From Billgrantia pellis (GTDB taxonomy: Bacteria > Pseudomonadota > Gammaproteobacteria > Pseudomonadales > Halomonadaceae), in NCBI RefSeq assembly GCF_008297955.1, contig NZ_VTPY01000001.1:186001-250000 (forward strand): a stretch of 64,000 bases of DNA, written 5' to 3'. The notes under the pieces were generated by a model. It was not told where the DNA came from and ran no database searches. It saw nothing but the letters and a program-made list of their open reading frames with translations. How positions within the stretch are numbered: position 1 is the stretch's first letter; each line of letters starts with the position of its first letter. Made by a program: the position numbers and the translations under genes. Positions 1-10,438 of the stretch are shown piece after piece.

Positions 1-1
1 G

Positions 2-652
2 CTGGCCGGCGTGCTGCTCGACGTTGGCGTATCCTCGCCGCAGCTGGACGATCCGGAGCGCGGCTTCAGCTTTCTACGCGATGGTCCGCTGGACATGCGC
101 ATGGATCCGACCCGCGGCGTGAGCGCGGCAGAATGGCTGGCCCGCGCCAGCGAGACGGAGATCGCTCGGGTGTTCAAGACCTATGGCGAGGAGCGCTTCG
201 CCAGACGCCTGGCCCGGGCGGTGGTGTCTCGGCGCGTCGAGCGTCCACTCCTGCGCACCGGCGATCTGGCCGAGCTGCTCAAGGCCGCGCATCCTGCCTG
301 GGAGAAGGGCAAGCACCCCGCTACACGTGCCTTCCAGGCGTTGCGCATTCACATCAACGGTGAGCTGGAGCAGCTCGATGCCGCGCTGGATGCCGCGCTG
401 GAGGCGCTGGCTCCAGGAGGGCGTCTGGTCGTCATCAGCTTCCACTCCCTCGAGGATCGCCGGGTCAAACGCTTCATTCGCGAGCACGTGCGCGGCGATA
501 CCGACCTGCCCCGCGCGATGCCGGTACGTGAGGATCAGTTGGCCAAGCGTATGGCGGCCCTGGGCAAGGCGCAGCGGCCGACGCCCGAGGAAGTGCAGAA
601 CAACCCCCGAGCCCGTAGCGCCGTGATGCGTGTGGCGCGCAAGCTGGCCTGA
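2..652 (+). CDS. rsmH: 16S rRNA (cytosine(1402)-N4)-methyltransferase RsmH, 5'-truncated
   Basis: RsmH (MraW) methylates N4 of C1402 in 16S rRNA using SAM. The reading frame is already open at base 2, so the N-terminus, including the main SAM-binding loop, lies outside the window. Visible family blocks are [20 protein letters not shown] near the start, [12 protein letters not shown] in the middle and the [14 protein letters not shown] block, then an Arg-rich C-terminus. As usual it precedes ftsL, 8 bases away, at the head of the dcw cluster. mraZ would be expected just upstream but cannot be seen. Confidence 0.96.
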   Translation: MAGVLLDVGVSSPQLDDPERGFSFLRDGPLDMRMDPTRGVSAAEWLARASETEIARVFKTYGEERFARRLARAVVSRRVERPLLRTGDLAELLKAAHPAWEKGKHPATRAFQALRIHINGELEQLDAALDAALEALAPGGRLVVISFHSLEDRRVKRFIREHVRGDTDLPRAMPVREDQLAKRMAALGKAQRPTPEEVQNNPRARSAVMRVARKLA

Positions 653-660
653 GGAACGGC

Positions 661-999
661 ATGAGCCAAGGAAGAAGCCTACCCCGTACCACGAAAGCGC
701 TGCGTGCCGCCTGGCCTCTCGCCTGGCAGCCCAGTTGGCGTCTGCTGCTGATCGTCGGTCTCGTGCTGGCGTGCCTGCTCAGCGCCATCGCGGTCATCGC
801 CACCAGCCATCAGACGCGCGCCCAATATGCCCGTCTGCAGCAGCTCGAGCGCGAGCGCGACCAGCTCCAGACGGAGTGGGGGCAACTGCTGCTCGAGGAG
901 AGCGCCTGGTCGTCTCCGGCGCGCATTGAACGGCTGGCCGTCGAACGACTGGAGATGCGTCTGCCCGAGGTCGACGAAGTCGAGGTCATCCGCCCATGA
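661..999 (+). CDS. ftsL: Cell division protein FtsL
   Basis: Small bitopic inner-membrane divisome protein that works with FtsB and FtsQ to activate FtsW-FtsI. The 112-residue product has a basic N-terminus, one strongly hydrophobic segment at about residues 28-45, then a periplasmic Glu/Gln/Leu-rich coiled coil (QLERERDQLQTEW) and an IERLAVERLEM heptad region. FtsL diverges quickly in sequence, so the call rests on length, topology, the coiled coil and position between rsmH and ftsI. Its TGA overlaps the ftsI ATG. Confidence 0.92.
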   Translation: MSQGRSLPRTTKALRAAWPLAWQPSWRLLLIVGLVLACLLSAIAVIATSHQTRAQYARLQQLERERDQLQTEWGQLLLEESAWSSPARIERLAVERLEMRLPEVDEVEVIRP

Positions 1000-2705
1000 G
1001 TACCGAGGTTCGCAATGGCGTCACGCCCCGCCGCCGTTCGCCGATGGCGCCGATGGGGGGCGTACGCTACGGTCTGGTGCTGGGGCTGGTCATTCTTGGC
1101 ATGCTGCTGCTGGCCGGACGCATCGTCACCCTGCATGTCTTCGACCGTTCCTTTCTGCAGGGGCAGGGCGACGCACGCACGCTGCGCACTGAATCGCTGA
1201 CCGCGCATCGGGGCATGATCACCGATCGTCACGGCGAGCCGCTAGCCGTCTCCACACCGGTAGTGACGCTATGGGCCAATCCGCAGGAGGTGCCTGGCGA
1301 TCGCATCCAGCGGCTGATGCTATCCCAGGCGCTGGGCATGTCCCTCGACGACCTCGATGCCCGCCTGGAGCGCTTTGCCGAGCGCGAGTTCATGTACCTG
1401 CGTCGACAGCTGACGCCGGCCGCTGCGCAGCGGGTGCTGGACCTGCGCGTTCCCGGGGTCTATGCCCAGCATGAATACAAGCGATACTACCCGGCCGGTG
1501 AAGTGGTGGCGCAGCTTCTGGGCGTTACCAACGTCGACGACATGGGGCAGGAGGGCATCGAGCTCGCCTACCAGTCCTATCTTGCCGGGACGCCGGGCCT
1601 GCGTCGGGTAATCAAGGATCGTCGCGGGCGCCTGGTCCGCGATCTGGCGATATTGCGTGAAGCCCAGCCTGGCGGCGACCTGACGTTGGCCATCGACCAG
1701 CGGCTGCAGTACATGGCCTATCGTGAGCTCAAGGCGGCGGTGGCCGAGCACGACGCCGATGGTGGTGTCGTGGTGATGATGGATGCGCGCACTGGCGAAG
1801 TGCTGGCCATGGCCAACCAGCCCTCGTACAACCCCAACAACCGTGCCGGCTTGGATCCGCGCGGTTTGCGCAACCAGGCGATCGTCGACGTATTCGAGCC
1901 CGGGTCGGTCATGAAGCCGCTGGCGATGGCAGCGATCATGGAGAGCGGCCGCTTCGACAGCGATGTCGTGGTCGATACCTCGCCGGGCTGGATGCGCATC
2001 GATCGTTTCACGATCCGCGACATTCGCAACTACGGTGAACTCGACTTGGCGGGCATCCTCGAGAAGTCCTCCAATATCGGCATGTCCAAGCTGGTGCTCG
2101 AGCTGGATGACCCGCTGGTGCCCGATCTGTACCGTCGCCTTGGTTTCGGCCAGAGTACCGAGACCGGTTTCCCCGGCGAGGCCGTCGGTCATCTGCCGGC
2201 GCCGGTTCGTTGGTCGCGCAGCCAGTGGGCGGCGCTCTCCTATGGCTATGGCCTGTCGGCGTCAGCGCTGCAACTGGCCAGCGCTTACACCGCGCTGGCC
2301 AATGGCGGAGTCAGGCTGTCGCCCTCGCTGCTCAAGTTGGATGAGCCCCCGGAAGGCATCCCGACCATCGATGCCGACGTGGCGCACGAACTGCTTCGCA
2401 TCATGGAACGCTCCGTGCAGCCCGACACGGGGGGGCGGCGCGCCTCGGTGCCGGGCTATCGGGTCGCCGGCAAGACCGGTACAGTGCGCAAGAACTCAGC
2501 GAGCGGCTACGAGGAGAATGTCTATCGCAGCCTGTTCGCCGGCATTGCGCCGGTTTCGGATCCGCGTGTCGTCACCATCGTGATGATCGATCATCCACGG
2601 GGAGAGAGCTATTTCGGCGGTGCGGTAGCGGCACCGGTCTTCTCGCGAGTGACGGGCAGCGCCTTGCGCCTGCTCGATGTACCACCGGATCAACGCGTAA
2701 GATGA
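996..2705 (+). CDS. ftsI: Septal peptidoglycan transpeptidase FtsI (PBP3)
   Basis: Class B penicillin-binding protein that crosslinks septal peptidoglycan with FtsW. A cytoplasmic tail is followed by one membrane anchor at about residues 25-50, a pedestal domain containing RGMITDRHGEPLAVS, and a transpeptidase domain. Catalytic motifs are in place: SVMK with nucleophile Ser304, SSN at 358-360 and KTGT at 493-496. The length of 569 residues is normal for the family. The start overlaps the ftsL stop (ATGA), implying translational coupling. The next gene, murE, begins 31 bases after the stop. Confidence 0.97.
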   Translation: MSTEVRNGVTPRRRSPMAPMGGVRYGLVLGLVILGMLLLAGRIVTLHVFDRSFLQGQGDARTLRTESLTAHRGMITDRHGEPLAVSTPVVTLWANPQEVPGDRIQRLMLSQALGMSLDDLDARLERFAEREFMYLRRQLTPAAAQRVLDLRVPGVYAQHEYKRYYPAGEVVAQLLGVTNVDDMGQEGIELAYQSYLAGTPGLRRVIKDRRGRLVRDLAILREAQPGGDLTLAIDQRLQYMAYRELKAAVAEHDADGGVVVMMDARTGEVLAMANQPSYNPNNRAGLDPRGLRNQAIVDVFEPGSVMKPLAMAAIMESGRFDSDVVVDTSPGWMRIDRFTIRDIRNYGELDLAGILEKSSNIGMSKLVLELDDPLVPDLYRRLGFGQSTETGFPGEAVGHLPAPVRWSRSQWAALSYGYGLSASALQLASAYTALANGGVRLSPSLLKLDEPPEGIPTIDADVAHELLRIMERSVQPDTGGRRASVPGYRVAGKTGTVRKNSASGYEENVYRSLFAGIAPVSDPRVVTIVMIDHPRGESYFGGAVAAPVFSRVTGSALRLLDVPPDQRVR

Positions 2706-2736
2706 ACGCCCCTTTCCTCTTTTCCGAGGTTTGCCC

Positions 2737-4248
2737 ATGCAGGTGAGTGCTTCCCGTCTCCAGGCTGCACTGAGCCATTGCTGGCCCAACCTGACGATAC
2801 CCCTGCCCGAGCTCGGAGAGCGGGTTCGCCTGGTGCTGGATAGTCGTCACCTGGCGGCGGGTGACGTCTTCGTTGCCGTTCCCGGCGTCACGGTCGACGG
2901 CCGCGACTTTCTCGAAGAGGCCCTGCGCGCGAAAGCCGCCTGGGTCCTCTACCACCTGGAGGCGGACGACTCGTTACCCGCGTCCGCCAAGGGCCGGCCA
3001 GTGCTTGGGCTGCCATTTCTACGCCAGCGCTTGGGGGAGTTTGGTCGTGAACTCTTCGCCGTTCCCGAGTCGCTCGAGTTGATCGGCGCGACCGGCACCA
3101 ACGGCAAGAGCTCGGTGGCGCATTATATCGCCGAGCTCAGCGTCGCCCTCGGCCAGGAGGCGGGGCTCATCGGTACCCTAGGCGCTGGCCGTCCCGGTCG
3201 TTTGCGGGCCTCGGGGCTGACTACGCCCGGCCCGTTGAACTTGCAGGCGATGCTGGGCGAGCTGGCTGCCGACGGCGTTGCGAGAGTCGCGATGGAGGTG
3301 TCTTCGCACGCTCTGGAGCAGGGGCGTCTCGATGGATGTCGCATCAAAGCGGCGGTTTTCACCAACCTGAGCCGCGACCATCTCGACTATCATGGCAGCA
3401 TGGTGGCCTATGCCGCTGCCAAGGCCAGACTGTTTCGGCGCTCGGAACTCGAACTCGCTGTGGTCAACGCCGACGACTCGTTGGCGCGACTGATGCTGGC
3501 CGGCCTCGTCGACGGGGTGCGAGTGCTGGCGGTGGGCAACGAGCCGGCAGCCACTTTGCGCGTGCTCGACTGGCAGCCTTCACGCAGCGGCCAGTTGGCC
3601 CTGGTGGCGACGCCGGAGGGGGAGTACTCGCTCGAGTTGCCTCTGATGGGGCGCTTCAACTTGAGCAACGTGTTGCTTGCGATTGCCACGTTGTATGGAC
3701 TGGGTGAAGAGCTCGACGGCCTGTTCCAGGCGGCAGCGCGATTGACGCCGGTACCGGGACGCATGCAGCCCGTGCTGCGTGCGGGCGCGCCCACGGTGAT
3801 TGTCGATTATGCCCATACGCCCGATGCCTTGGAGAACGCCCTGAGCGCGCTGCGCGACCACATGCCCGGTGGCGGACAGTTATGGTGTCTGTTCGGCTGT
3901 GGAGGGGACCGGGATACCGGCAAGCGGCCGCTGATGGCCACTGCCGCCGAACGCTTCGCCGATCGCCTGGTCGTCACTGATGACAACCCGCGCGGGGAAG
4001 ATGCCGGCAGCATTCGCGAGCAAGTACTCGCCGGGCTGTCGCCCGAGGCTCGGCGGATAGCCTGGAATATCGAGGGTCGCGGGACGGCAATCGCCCGCAC
4101 CTTGGCCGAGGCGGGTAGTCACGACGTGGTATTGATCGCCGGCAAGGGGCACGAAGACTACCAGGAGGTTGCCGGCGTGCGTCACGCCTTCAGCGACGTG
4201 GCTGAAGCCGAAGTCGCCCTGGCGGCAAGAAACGAGGTACGCGGATGA
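2737..4248 (+). CDS. murE: UDP-N-acetylmuramoyl-L-alanyl-D-glutamate--2,6-diaminopimelate ligase MurE
   Basis: Cytoplasmic ATP-dependent Mur ligase that adds meso-diaminopimelate to UDP-MurNAc-L-Ala-D-Glu. The central ATP loop reads GATGTNGKSS (about residue 116). The DNPR motif at 416-419 is the known signature of DAP rather than lysine specificity, so this cell has DAP-type peptidoglycan. I chose ATG 2737, about 8 bases after a GAGG Shine-Dalgarno, over an in-frame TTG at 2731. The predicted length is 503 residues. The 3' end overlaps the murF ATG by four bases. Confidence 0.96.
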   Translation: MQVSASRLQAALSHCWPNLTIPLPELGERVRLVLDSRHLAAGDVFVAVPGVTVDGRDFLEEALRAKAAWVLYHLEADDSLPASAKGRPVLGLPFLRQRLGEFGRELFAVPESLELIGATGTNGKSSVAHYIAELSVALGQEAGLIGTLGAGRPGRLRASGLTTPGPLNLQAMLGELAADGVARVAMEVSSHALEQGRLDGCRIKAAVFTNLSRDHLDYHGSMVAYAAAKARLFRRSELELAVVNADDSLARLMLAGLVDGVRVLAVGNEPAATLRVLDWQPSRSGQLALVATPEGEYSLELPLMGRFNLSNVLLAIATLYGLGEELDGLFQAAARLTPVPGRMQPVLRAGAPTVIVDYAHTPDALENALSALRDHMPGGGQLWCLFGCGGDRDTGKRPLMATAAERFADRLVVTDDNPRGEDAGSIREQVLAGLSPEARRIAWNIEGRGTAIARTLAEAGSHDVVLIAGKGHEDYQEVAGVRHAFSDVAEAEVALAARNEVRG

Positions 4249-5606
4249 GTACGTGCGGCCTGCAGAGCCTGACCGCCGTGGCGGAAGCGCTGGGCGTCGC
4301 ATCGTCCCATCCAGATCTGGCGCTGACCGATATCGTCACCGACACGCGGCGACTTTCGTCCGGCGCGTTGTTCGTGGCGCTGCGCGGCGAGCGCTTCGAT
4401 GCTCATGATTTCATCGCTCAGGCTCGTGCAGCAGGTGCCGCCGCCGCTCTCGTGGAGCGTGCTGTCGACGATGCCTTGCCGCAGTTGGTCGTGCCCGATA
4501 CCCGGCTGGCATTGGGACTGCTCGGCCGGGCACGACGACGAAACTGGGGCGGATCGCTTGTGGCGGTAACCGGCAACAGCGGCAAGACCAGCGTCAAGGA
4601 GCTGCTCGCCCAACTGCTCTCCCGACGTGGCCCCGTTCTGGCCACGCGGGGGAATCTCAACAATGACATCGGCGCGCCGCAGACGCTGCTGGCGCTAACG
4701 TCGGAGCATCGCCAGGCGGTGGTGGAGCTGGGTGCCAATCATCTTGGCGAGATTGCCTGGACCGCAGCACTGGCCGAACCGCAAGTGGCCGTCATCACGA
4801 ACGTCACCGGGGCCCACGTGGGGGAATTCGGCGGCATGGGACAGATCGCTCAGGCCAAGGCCGAAATCTTATCCGGTCTCGCGATGGACGGAGTGGCGGT
4901 ACTCAATCGCGACGACATCTATTACCCGCTGTGGTCGCAGCTCGCCGCACCGCGTGAGGTGCTCGACTTCGGCTTTTCGCCGCACGCTCGCGTACATGCC
5001 GCCGAGCTGGCCTGCGACGCCCTGGGACGCTATGCTTTCACGCTTGTCGCGGATGGCCGTCGGGTGGGCCGGGTGCAGCTGGCACTGCTCGGGCACCATA
5101 GTGTCGCTAACGCTCTGGCTGCGGCAGCCGGGGCCATGGCCCTAGGGTTGGACGATGAGCGGGTGCTCGATGGCCTGGCGGCCGCGGCGCCAATGCCGGG
5201 GCGGCTTAGCGTTGAGCAGGGCGTACGCCAGTCCCGATTGCTGGACGATACCTATAACGCCAACCCGGGGGCGGTGAAAGCCGCGTTGTCGCTATTGGCC
5301 GAACTGCCGGCCCCACGCTGGTGCCTGCTCGGCGCAATGGGGGAGCTGGGAGCGGAATCGGCGCGCCTGCACGCCGAGGTGGGGCGCTATGCACACGAAC
5401 TGGGGATCGACATGCTGTTGACCTGCGGCGAAGCGGCGAGGCCTGCCAGCGAGGCCTTCGGCGGCGGTCATTACAACGACTACGAGGCGCTAACGCGCCA
5501 TGTCCTGAACCATCTGCCCACCGGGGCCAGCGTCCTGGTCAAGGGATCACGTAGCGCCGGCATGGAGCGAGTCGTGGCCGCGCTACGAGCAGACGCATCA
5601 AGGTGA
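4245..5606 (+). CDS. murF: UDP-N-acetylmuramoyl-tripeptide--D-alanyl-D-alanine ligase MurF
   Basis: Completes the UDP-MurNAc-pentapeptide by adding the D-Ala-D-Ala made by DdlB. The Mur-ligase ATP loop VTGNSGKTSVKE lies near residue 110, the central domain carries VVELGANHLGEI and TNVTGAHVGEFG, and the C-terminal domain contains DDTYNANPGAVKAAL, typical of MurF. At 453 residues it is full length. It overlaps the murE stop (ATGA) and ends 9 bases before mraY. Confidence 0.96.
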   Translation: MSTCGLQSLTAVAEALGVASSHPDLALTDIVTDTRRLSSGALFVALRGERFDAHDFIAQARAAGAAAALVERAVDDALPQLVVPDTRLALGLLGRARRRNWGGSLVAVTGNSGKTSVKELLAQLLSRRGPVLATRGNLNNDIGAPQTLLALTSEHRQAVVELGANHLGEIAWTAALAEPQVAVITNVTGAHVGEFGGMGQIAQAKAEILSGLAMDGVAVLNRDDIYYPLWSQLAAPREVLDFGFSPHARVHAAELACDALGRYAFTLVADGRRVGRVQLALLGHHSVANALAAAAGAMALGLDDERVLDGLAAAAPMPGRLSVEQGVRQSRLLDDTYNANPGAVKAALSLLAELPAPRWCLLGAMGELGAESARLHAEVGRYAHELGIDMLLTCGEAARPASEAFGGGHYNDYEALTRHVLNHLPTGASVLVKGSRSAGMERVVAALRADASR

Positions 5607-5615
5607 ACGCAACAC

Positions 5616-6698
5616 ATGCTGCTTTTTCTGGCTGAACTTCTGGCGCAGTACCAGAGCGCCTTCAACGTTTTCAATTATCTGACCCTGCGCATGATCCTGG
5701 GAACCATGACGGCACTGCTGCTGTGCCTGTGGCTGGGGCCATGGATGATCCGACGCCTGGTGGAACGTCAGATCGGCCAGGCGGTGCGTGACGACGGTCC
5801 GCAATCCCACCTGTCGAAAGCCGGCACACCCACCATGGGGGGAGCGATGATTTTGATGGCCATTGCCGTCAGCACGCTGCTCTGGGCCGACCTGACCAAC
5901 CGTTTCGTGTGGATCGTACTGGCGGTAACACTGGGATTCGGCGCGATCGGTTGGGTCGACGACTATCGCAAGGTGGTGGAGAAGAATCCCCGCGGGCTGC
6001 CGGCGCGATGGAAGTACCTGTGGCAATCGGTGATCGGCCTGGCCACCGCCCTGGTGCTCTATACCACGGCCACCAGCGCATTGGAAACCAGTCTGATCGT
6101 GCCTTTGTTCAAGGACATCGTCGTTCCGCTGGGTGTGTTCTACGTCGCACTGACGTATCTGGTCATCGTCGGCAGCTCCAATGCCGTCAACCTCACCGAT
6201 GGCCTCGATGGCCTGGCGATCATGCCAACCGTCATGGTGGCGATGGGGCTGGCGGTCTTCGCCTATGCCAGCGGCAACGCCGTGTTCGCCAATTATCTTC
6301 AAATTCCCGGCATCGCCGGCGCCGGCGAGCTGGCGGTATTCTGCTCCACCATCGCCGGCGCGGGGCTCGGCTTCCTGTGGTTCAATACTTATCCGGCCCA
6401 GGTATTCATGGGTGACGTGGGCGCTCTGGCGCTGGGCGCTGCCCTTGGCGTGGTTGCCGTCATCGTACGCCAGGAGATCGTGCTGTTCGTCATGGGCGGC
6501 ATCTTCGTCATGGAAACCGTCTCGGTGATCCTGCAGGTAGGCTCCTACAAGCTGACCGGACGGCGCATCTTCCGTATGGCGCCGCTGCATCACCATTACG
6601 AACTCAAGGGCTGGCCGGAGCCGCGCGTCATCGTGCGATTCTGGATCATTACCGTAGTGCTGGTACTGGCCGGTCTGGCCACGCTGAAGATCCGCTAA
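5616..6698 (+). CDS. mraY: Phospho-N-acetylmuramoyl-pentapeptide-transferase MraY
   Basis: Polytopic inner-membrane enzyme that moves phospho-MurNAc-pentapeptide onto undecaprenyl phosphate, forming lipid I. Its 360 residues include about ten hydrophobic segments and the family signatures WVDDYRK (metal-binding aspartates), [24 protein letters not shown] and the cytoplasmic [15 protein letters not shown] loop. Length matches characterised MraY proteins. It lies between murF and murD, the usual dcw order. Confidence 0.98.
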   Translation: MLLFLAELLAQYQSAFNVFNYLTLRMILGTMTALLLCLWLGPWMIRRLVERQIGQAVRDDGPQSHLSKAGTPTMGGAMILMAIAVSTLLWADLTNRFVWIVLAVTLGFGAIGWVDDYRKVVEKNPRGLPARWKYLWQSVIGLATALVLYTTATSALETSLIVPLFKDIVVPLGVFYVALTYLVIVGSSNAVNLTDGLDGLAIMPTVMVAMGLAVFAYASGNAVFANYLQIPGIAGAGELAVFCSTIAGAGLGFLWFNTYPAQVFMGDVGALALGAALGVVAVIVRQEIVLFVMGGIFVMETVSVILQVGSYKLTGRRIFRMAPLHHHYELKGWPEPRVIVRFWIITVVLVLAGLATLKIR

Positions 6699-6739
6699 CG
6701 ATGCGAAGCCAGCCGTTCCCGAGGGGCGAGGAGGCGAAA

Positions 6740-8116
6740 ATGCACAAGGTGCCGAAGGGAATGACGCTGGTCGTCGGGCTTGGCATCTCGGGGCGCGCCA
6801 TTTGTCGTCATCTGGCCCGACATGCGGTGCCGTTCATGGTGGCCGACACCCGCGAGGCTCCGCCGGGCGTTGACGATTTTCGCGCAGCGCATCCCGGCGT
6901 CGCCCTCCACTGCGGGTCCCTCACGGCGCTGGATCTGAGTGAGGCGGCAGAGGTGGTGGTAAGCCCCGGGGTGGACCCGCAGGCCCACGGCCTGGCCGAA
7001 CTGTCGGGCGGGAGCGATACGCCGCGCGTGGTGGGCGAAATCGCGTTGTTCGTAAGGGCGTGCCGCGGACCGATCGCAGCAATTACCGGCTCCAACGCCA
7101 AATCCACCGTGACCACGCTGCTCGGAGAGATGGCCCAGGAGGCTGGGCTCCGAGTGGCGGTCGGTGGCAACCTGGGAACGGCGGCTCTCGACCTGCTTGC
7201 CGAAGCCCCGGAGGCAGAGCTCTACGTACTCGAACTCTCCAGCTTTCAGCTCGAGACCACCCCTTGCCTAGGCGCGGAAACTGCCGCCTTCCTCAATCTC
7301 TCCGAGGATCACCTGGACCGGCACGGCAACATGCGTGGCTATCGCACCGCCAAGCTGGGCATCTTCCGTGGCGCCCGCCATGCGGTGGTCAACGCCGAGG
7401 ATGCCATGACCTGGCCGGAGGCGTCGCTACCCGCCATGGACCGCTTCACTACCCGCCCGCCCGAGGGCGACGAGTGGGGAATCGCCAGGCATGAAGGAGG
7501 CGACTGGCTGATGCATGGCGCCATGCCTTTAATGCCCATCGAGGACATGGGGCTGGCCGGGCGCCATAACCAGGCCAATGCCTTGGCAGCCATGGCCATG
7601 GGACATCGGCTTGGCTTTTCCCATGAGGACATGTGCCGCGTGCTGCGGCGGTTCACCGGTCTGCCCCATCGCAGCGAAACGGTAGCGGATATCGACGGCG
7701 TGCGCTGGATCAACGACTCGAAGGGCACCAACGTGGGCGCTACGTTGGCCGCCATCGACGGTCTGGGGCCGACCCTGGCGGGGCGCATCGTCCTGCTCGC
7801 CGGCGGTCTCGGCAAGGGGGCCGATTTCTCGCCCCTGGGCGATCCCCTGGCCCGCTACGGTCGCGAGGCGATCCTATTCGGCGCCGACGCCGGGCGTCTC
7901 CAGGCGGCGCTGGCGGAACACGTGAGCACCTCTCGCGTGCCGGACCTCGATGCGGCGATGCGACGGGCGCGTGAAATCGCCCAGGCCGGCGACTGCGTAC
8001 TGCTCTCGCCGGCCTGCGCCAGTCTCGATCAGTTTCCCGGTTACCAGGCGCGTGGCGAAGCCTTTCGGCGCCACGTCAGACAATACGCCGAGGAGGCGCG
8101 GCATGGCAGCCAGTGA
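6740..8116 (+). CDS. murD: UDP-N-acetylmuramoyl-L-alanine--D-glutamate ligase MurD
   Basis: Adds D-glutamate to UDP-MurNAc-L-Ala. The N-terminal uridine-nucleotide domain starts with TLVVGLGISGRAICRHL, the ATP loop is AITGSNAKSTVTTL, and ELSSFQLETT, NLSEDHLDRHG and WINDSKGTNVGAT follow in MurD order. ATG 6740 is preceded by a perfect AGGAGG at 6729-6734, so I prefer it to the in-frame ATG at 6701. The product is 458 residues, slightly longer than the E. coli enzyme. The 3' end overlaps ftsW by 14 bases. Confidence 0.96.
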   Translation: MHKVPKGMTLVVGLGISGRAICRHLARHAVPFMVADTREAPPGVDDFRAAHPGVALHCGSLTALDLSEAAEVVVSPGVDPQAHGLAELSGGSDTPRVVGEIALFVRACRGPIAAITGSNAKSTVTTLLGEMAQEAGLRVAVGGNLGTAALDLLAEAPEAELYVLELSSFQLETTPCLGAETAAFLNLSEDHLDRHGNMRGYRTAKLGIFRGARHAVVNAEDAMTWPEASLPAMDRFTTRPPEGDEWGIARHEGGDWLMHGAMPLMPIEDMGLAGRHNQANALAAMAMGHRLGFSHEDMCRVLRRFTGLPHRSETVADIDGVRWINDSKGTNVGATLAAIDGLGPTLAGRIVLLAGGLGKGADFSPLGDPLARYGREAILFGADAGRLQAALAEHVSTSRVPDLDAAMRRAREIAQAGDCVLLSPACASLDQFPGYQARGEAFRRHVRQYAEEARHGSQ

Positions 8117-9353
8117 CAAGCCCTCCCGACTGCGGCGACTGCGGCGACTGCGCGAGCGACTCTCGACACGCGATCATTCGTTCGATGGCTGGCTGCTGTT
8201 CGCTGCGCTATCGCTGATCCTGATCGGCTGGGTCATGGTGACTTCGGCTTCCACCGAGGTGGCCGCCGGGCTGACCGGCAATCCCTGGTACTTCAGTCAG
8301 CGCCATGCTGCCTTCGTGCTGGTGGCGTTAGTGGCGGCGGCGTTGACTCTGCGCTCGCCACTGGCTTGGTGGCGCGCCAACGGGCCTTTGTTGCTGCTGG
8401 TGAGCATGGCGTTGCTGGTGCTGGTGCTGGTGGTGGGGCGCGAAATCAACGGCAGCAAGCGCTGGCTGTCGCTGCCATTGTTACCCTTCAATCTACAGGT
8501 TTCGGAAATCGCCAAGCTGTGCCTGATCGTCTATCTGGCCGGATATCTGGAGCGCTTCCTGCCCGATGTGCGTCGTCAATGGGGAGCCTTCTTGCGCCCG
8601 CTGATGGTCATGGGCGTTATCGCCGTGCTGCTGATACTCGAACCCGACTATGGCGCGGTGGTGGTCATGATGGGGTGTGCCATGGGCATGCTACTGCTGG
8701 CGGGCGCCCCTTGGGGACGTTTCGCGCTGATACTTGGCGGACTCGGGCTGCTGGGTTTCTATGTCGCCATTGCCGAGCCCTACCGTCTGGCGCGGCTGAC
8801 GAGCTTCGCCGACCCCTGGGCGGATCAATTTGCCAGCGGTTACCAGCTGACCCAGGCGCTGATTGCCTTCGGCCGCGGACACTGGCTGGGCATGGGGCTG
8901 GGCAATAGTGTCCAGAAGCTATTCTATCTCCCCGAGGCGCACACCGATTTCGTCTTTGCCGTGCTGGCCGAGGAGCTCGGCCTGTTCGGTGCGATCGGCG
9001 TGGTCGGACTGTTCGCGCTGCTGATCTACCGCGCCCTGGCGGTAGGGCGGCGTGCGGAGCTGGCGGGGCTCGCCTTTGCCGCCTTCGTCAGCTACGGCAT
9101 CGCCCTGGTGATCGGTGCTCAGGCATTCATCAACATTGCCGTCAGCACCGGCATGCTGCCGACCAAGGGGTTGACCTTGCCGCTGCTCAGCTATGGCGGC
9201 TCGAGCCTGCTCGTCAGCTCGATGATGATGGCGCTCTTGCTGCGCGTCGACATCGATACGCGCAGGACCTTGCGGCGTGCCAGCCCGGCCGCACGGCGGC
9301 AGACCGCGGGACGGCGCGAGCCACGCCTCAACGGACAGGGAGTCGCTAAGTGA
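8103..9353 (+). CDS. ftsW: Septal peptidoglycan glycosyltransferase FtsW
   Basis: SEDS-family membrane glycan polymerase that pairs with FtsI at the division septum. The basic N-terminal tail (RLRRLRRLRERL) is encoded by a short tandem repeat of a 9-base unit around 8128-8152. About ten transmembrane segments follow. Family hallmarks include LPLLPFNLQVSEIAKL, YGAVVVMMG, the large periplasmic loop ending LPEAHTDFVFAVLAEELG, and LPLLSYGGSSLL near the C-terminus. The start inside the murD 3' end gives a 416-residue product. Its paralogue RodA is encoded at 60453-61613. Confidence 0.96.
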   Translation: MAASDKPSRLRRLRRLRERLSTRDHSFDGWLLFAALSLILIGWVMVTSASTEVAAGLTGNPWYFSQRHAAFVLVALVAAALTLRSPLAWWRANGPLLLLVSMALLVLVLVVGREINGSKRWLSLPLLPFNLQVSEIAKLCLIVYLAGYLERFLPDVRRQWGAFLRPLMVMGVIAVLLILEPDYGAVVVMMGCAMGMLLLAGAPWGRFALILGGLGLLGFYVAIAEPYRLARLTSFADPWADQFASGYQLTQALIAFGRGHWLGMGLGNSVQKLFYLPEAHTDFVFAVLAEELGLFGAIGVVGLFALLIYRALAVGRRAELAGLAFAAFVSYGIALVIGAQAFINIAVSTGMLPTKGLTLPLLSYGGSSLLVSSMMMALLLRVDIDTRRTLRRASPAARRQTAGRREPRLNGQGVAK

Positions 9354-10438
9354 CACAGGCGAAATCGAGGCGAGTTCTGATCATGGCGGGCGGCACCGGG
9401 GGGCATGTCATTCCGGCCCTTTCACTTGCCCGCGGTTTGCGAGACGAGGCGCTGGAAGTTCACTGGCTAGGCAGCCCGCGGGGCATCGAGAATCGCCTGG
9501 TGCCGCAGGCCGATCTGCCGCTGCATCGGATCTCGGTGGCCGGCCTGCGTGGCAACGGTCTGGCTGGCTGGCTGCTGGCGCCGTTCAATCTGACACGCGC
9601 GGTATGGCAAGCGGCGGGCATCATTCGGCGCCTGGATCCGGCATTGGTGGTCGGCCTGGGCGGCTTTGCCAGCGGTCCCGGAGGGGTGGCTGCCTGGCTG
9701 CTGCGGCGTCCGCTAGTGATCCATGAACAGAACGCCGTGGCGGGACTGACCAATCGGCTGCTGGCACGACTGGCCCACCGTGTCTATGCCGCCTTCCCTC
9801 AGGCATTCGGCAATCGCGGCGAAGTGGTCGGCAATCCGGTGCGGGCGGATATCGCCGCCCTGGGTGTGATGCCGCGCCTGGCACAACAGATGCAGGGGCG
9901 TCGCCTGCGGTTGCTGGTGGTCGGCGGTTCGCTGGGTGCGCTGGTACTCAACCAGCGTTTGCCCGAGGCGTTGGCGGCACTGCCCGAGGCCAGGCGTCCC
10001 GAGGTGCGGCACCAGGCCGGCCGCGACAAGGATGGCCCCACCCGCGCCGCCTACGCGGCTCAGAACGTTGTCGCCGAGGTGAGCGCCTTCATCGATGACA
10101 TGGCCGCTGCCTACGATTGGGCCGATCTGGTGGTGTGCCGCGCCGGCGCTTTGACGGTGGCCGAGGTGGCAGCCGCTGCCAAGCCGGCGCTGTTCGTGCC
10201 CTTTCCTCATGCGGTTGACGACCATCAGACCGCCAATGCACGCACTCTGGTGGCGGCGGGCGCGGCCGAATTGATGCCGCAGCAGGAGATGACCGCGGCG
10301 TCGCTGGCCGCGAGCCTGACGATGCTGCTCGAACCCGACACACTTGCCGCCATGGCGCGACAGGCACGGCGCTGTGCGCATCTCGATGCCGTTGAACGCC
10401 TGGTGGCCGGCTGCTTGGAGACAGCGCTTGAGCGATAG
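9350..10438 (+). CDS. murG: UDP-N-acetylglucosamine--lipid I GlcNAc transferase MurG
   Basis: Peripheral inner-membrane glycosyltransferase that converts lipid I to lipid II. The N-terminal glycine-rich loop reads GGTGGH at residues 14-19, followed by [16 protein letters not shown] and [15 protein letters not shown]. The C-terminal donor-binding domain has [22 protein letters not shown] and [14 protein letters not shown]. It starts with GTG overlapping the ftsW stop (GTGA), with an upstream ACAGGGAG ribosome site. Length 362 is normal. Confidence 0.97.
   Translation: MTQAKSRRVLIMAGGTGGHVIPALSLARGLRDEALEVHWLGSPRGIENRLVPQADLPLHRISVAGLRGNGLAGWLLAPFNLTRAVWQAAGIIRRLDPALVVGLGGFASGPGGVAAWLLRRPLVIHEQNAVAGLTNRLLARLAHRVYAAFPQAFGNRGEVVGNPVRADIAALGVMPRLAQQMQGRRLRLLVVGGSLGALVLNQRLPEALAALPEARRPEVRHQAGRDKDGPTRAAYAAQNVVAEVSAFIDDMAAAYDWADLVVCRAGALTVAEVAAAAKPALFVPFPHAVDDHQTANARTLVAAGAAELMPQQEMTAASLAASLTMLLEPDTLAAMARQARRCAHLDAVERLVAGCLETALER

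Noticed and set aside
8128-8152. 9-base tandem repeat at the start of ftsW as a regulatory or phase-variable element
   Set aside because: Unit length is a multiple of three, so changes would not shift frame; it simply encodes the basic RLR tail.
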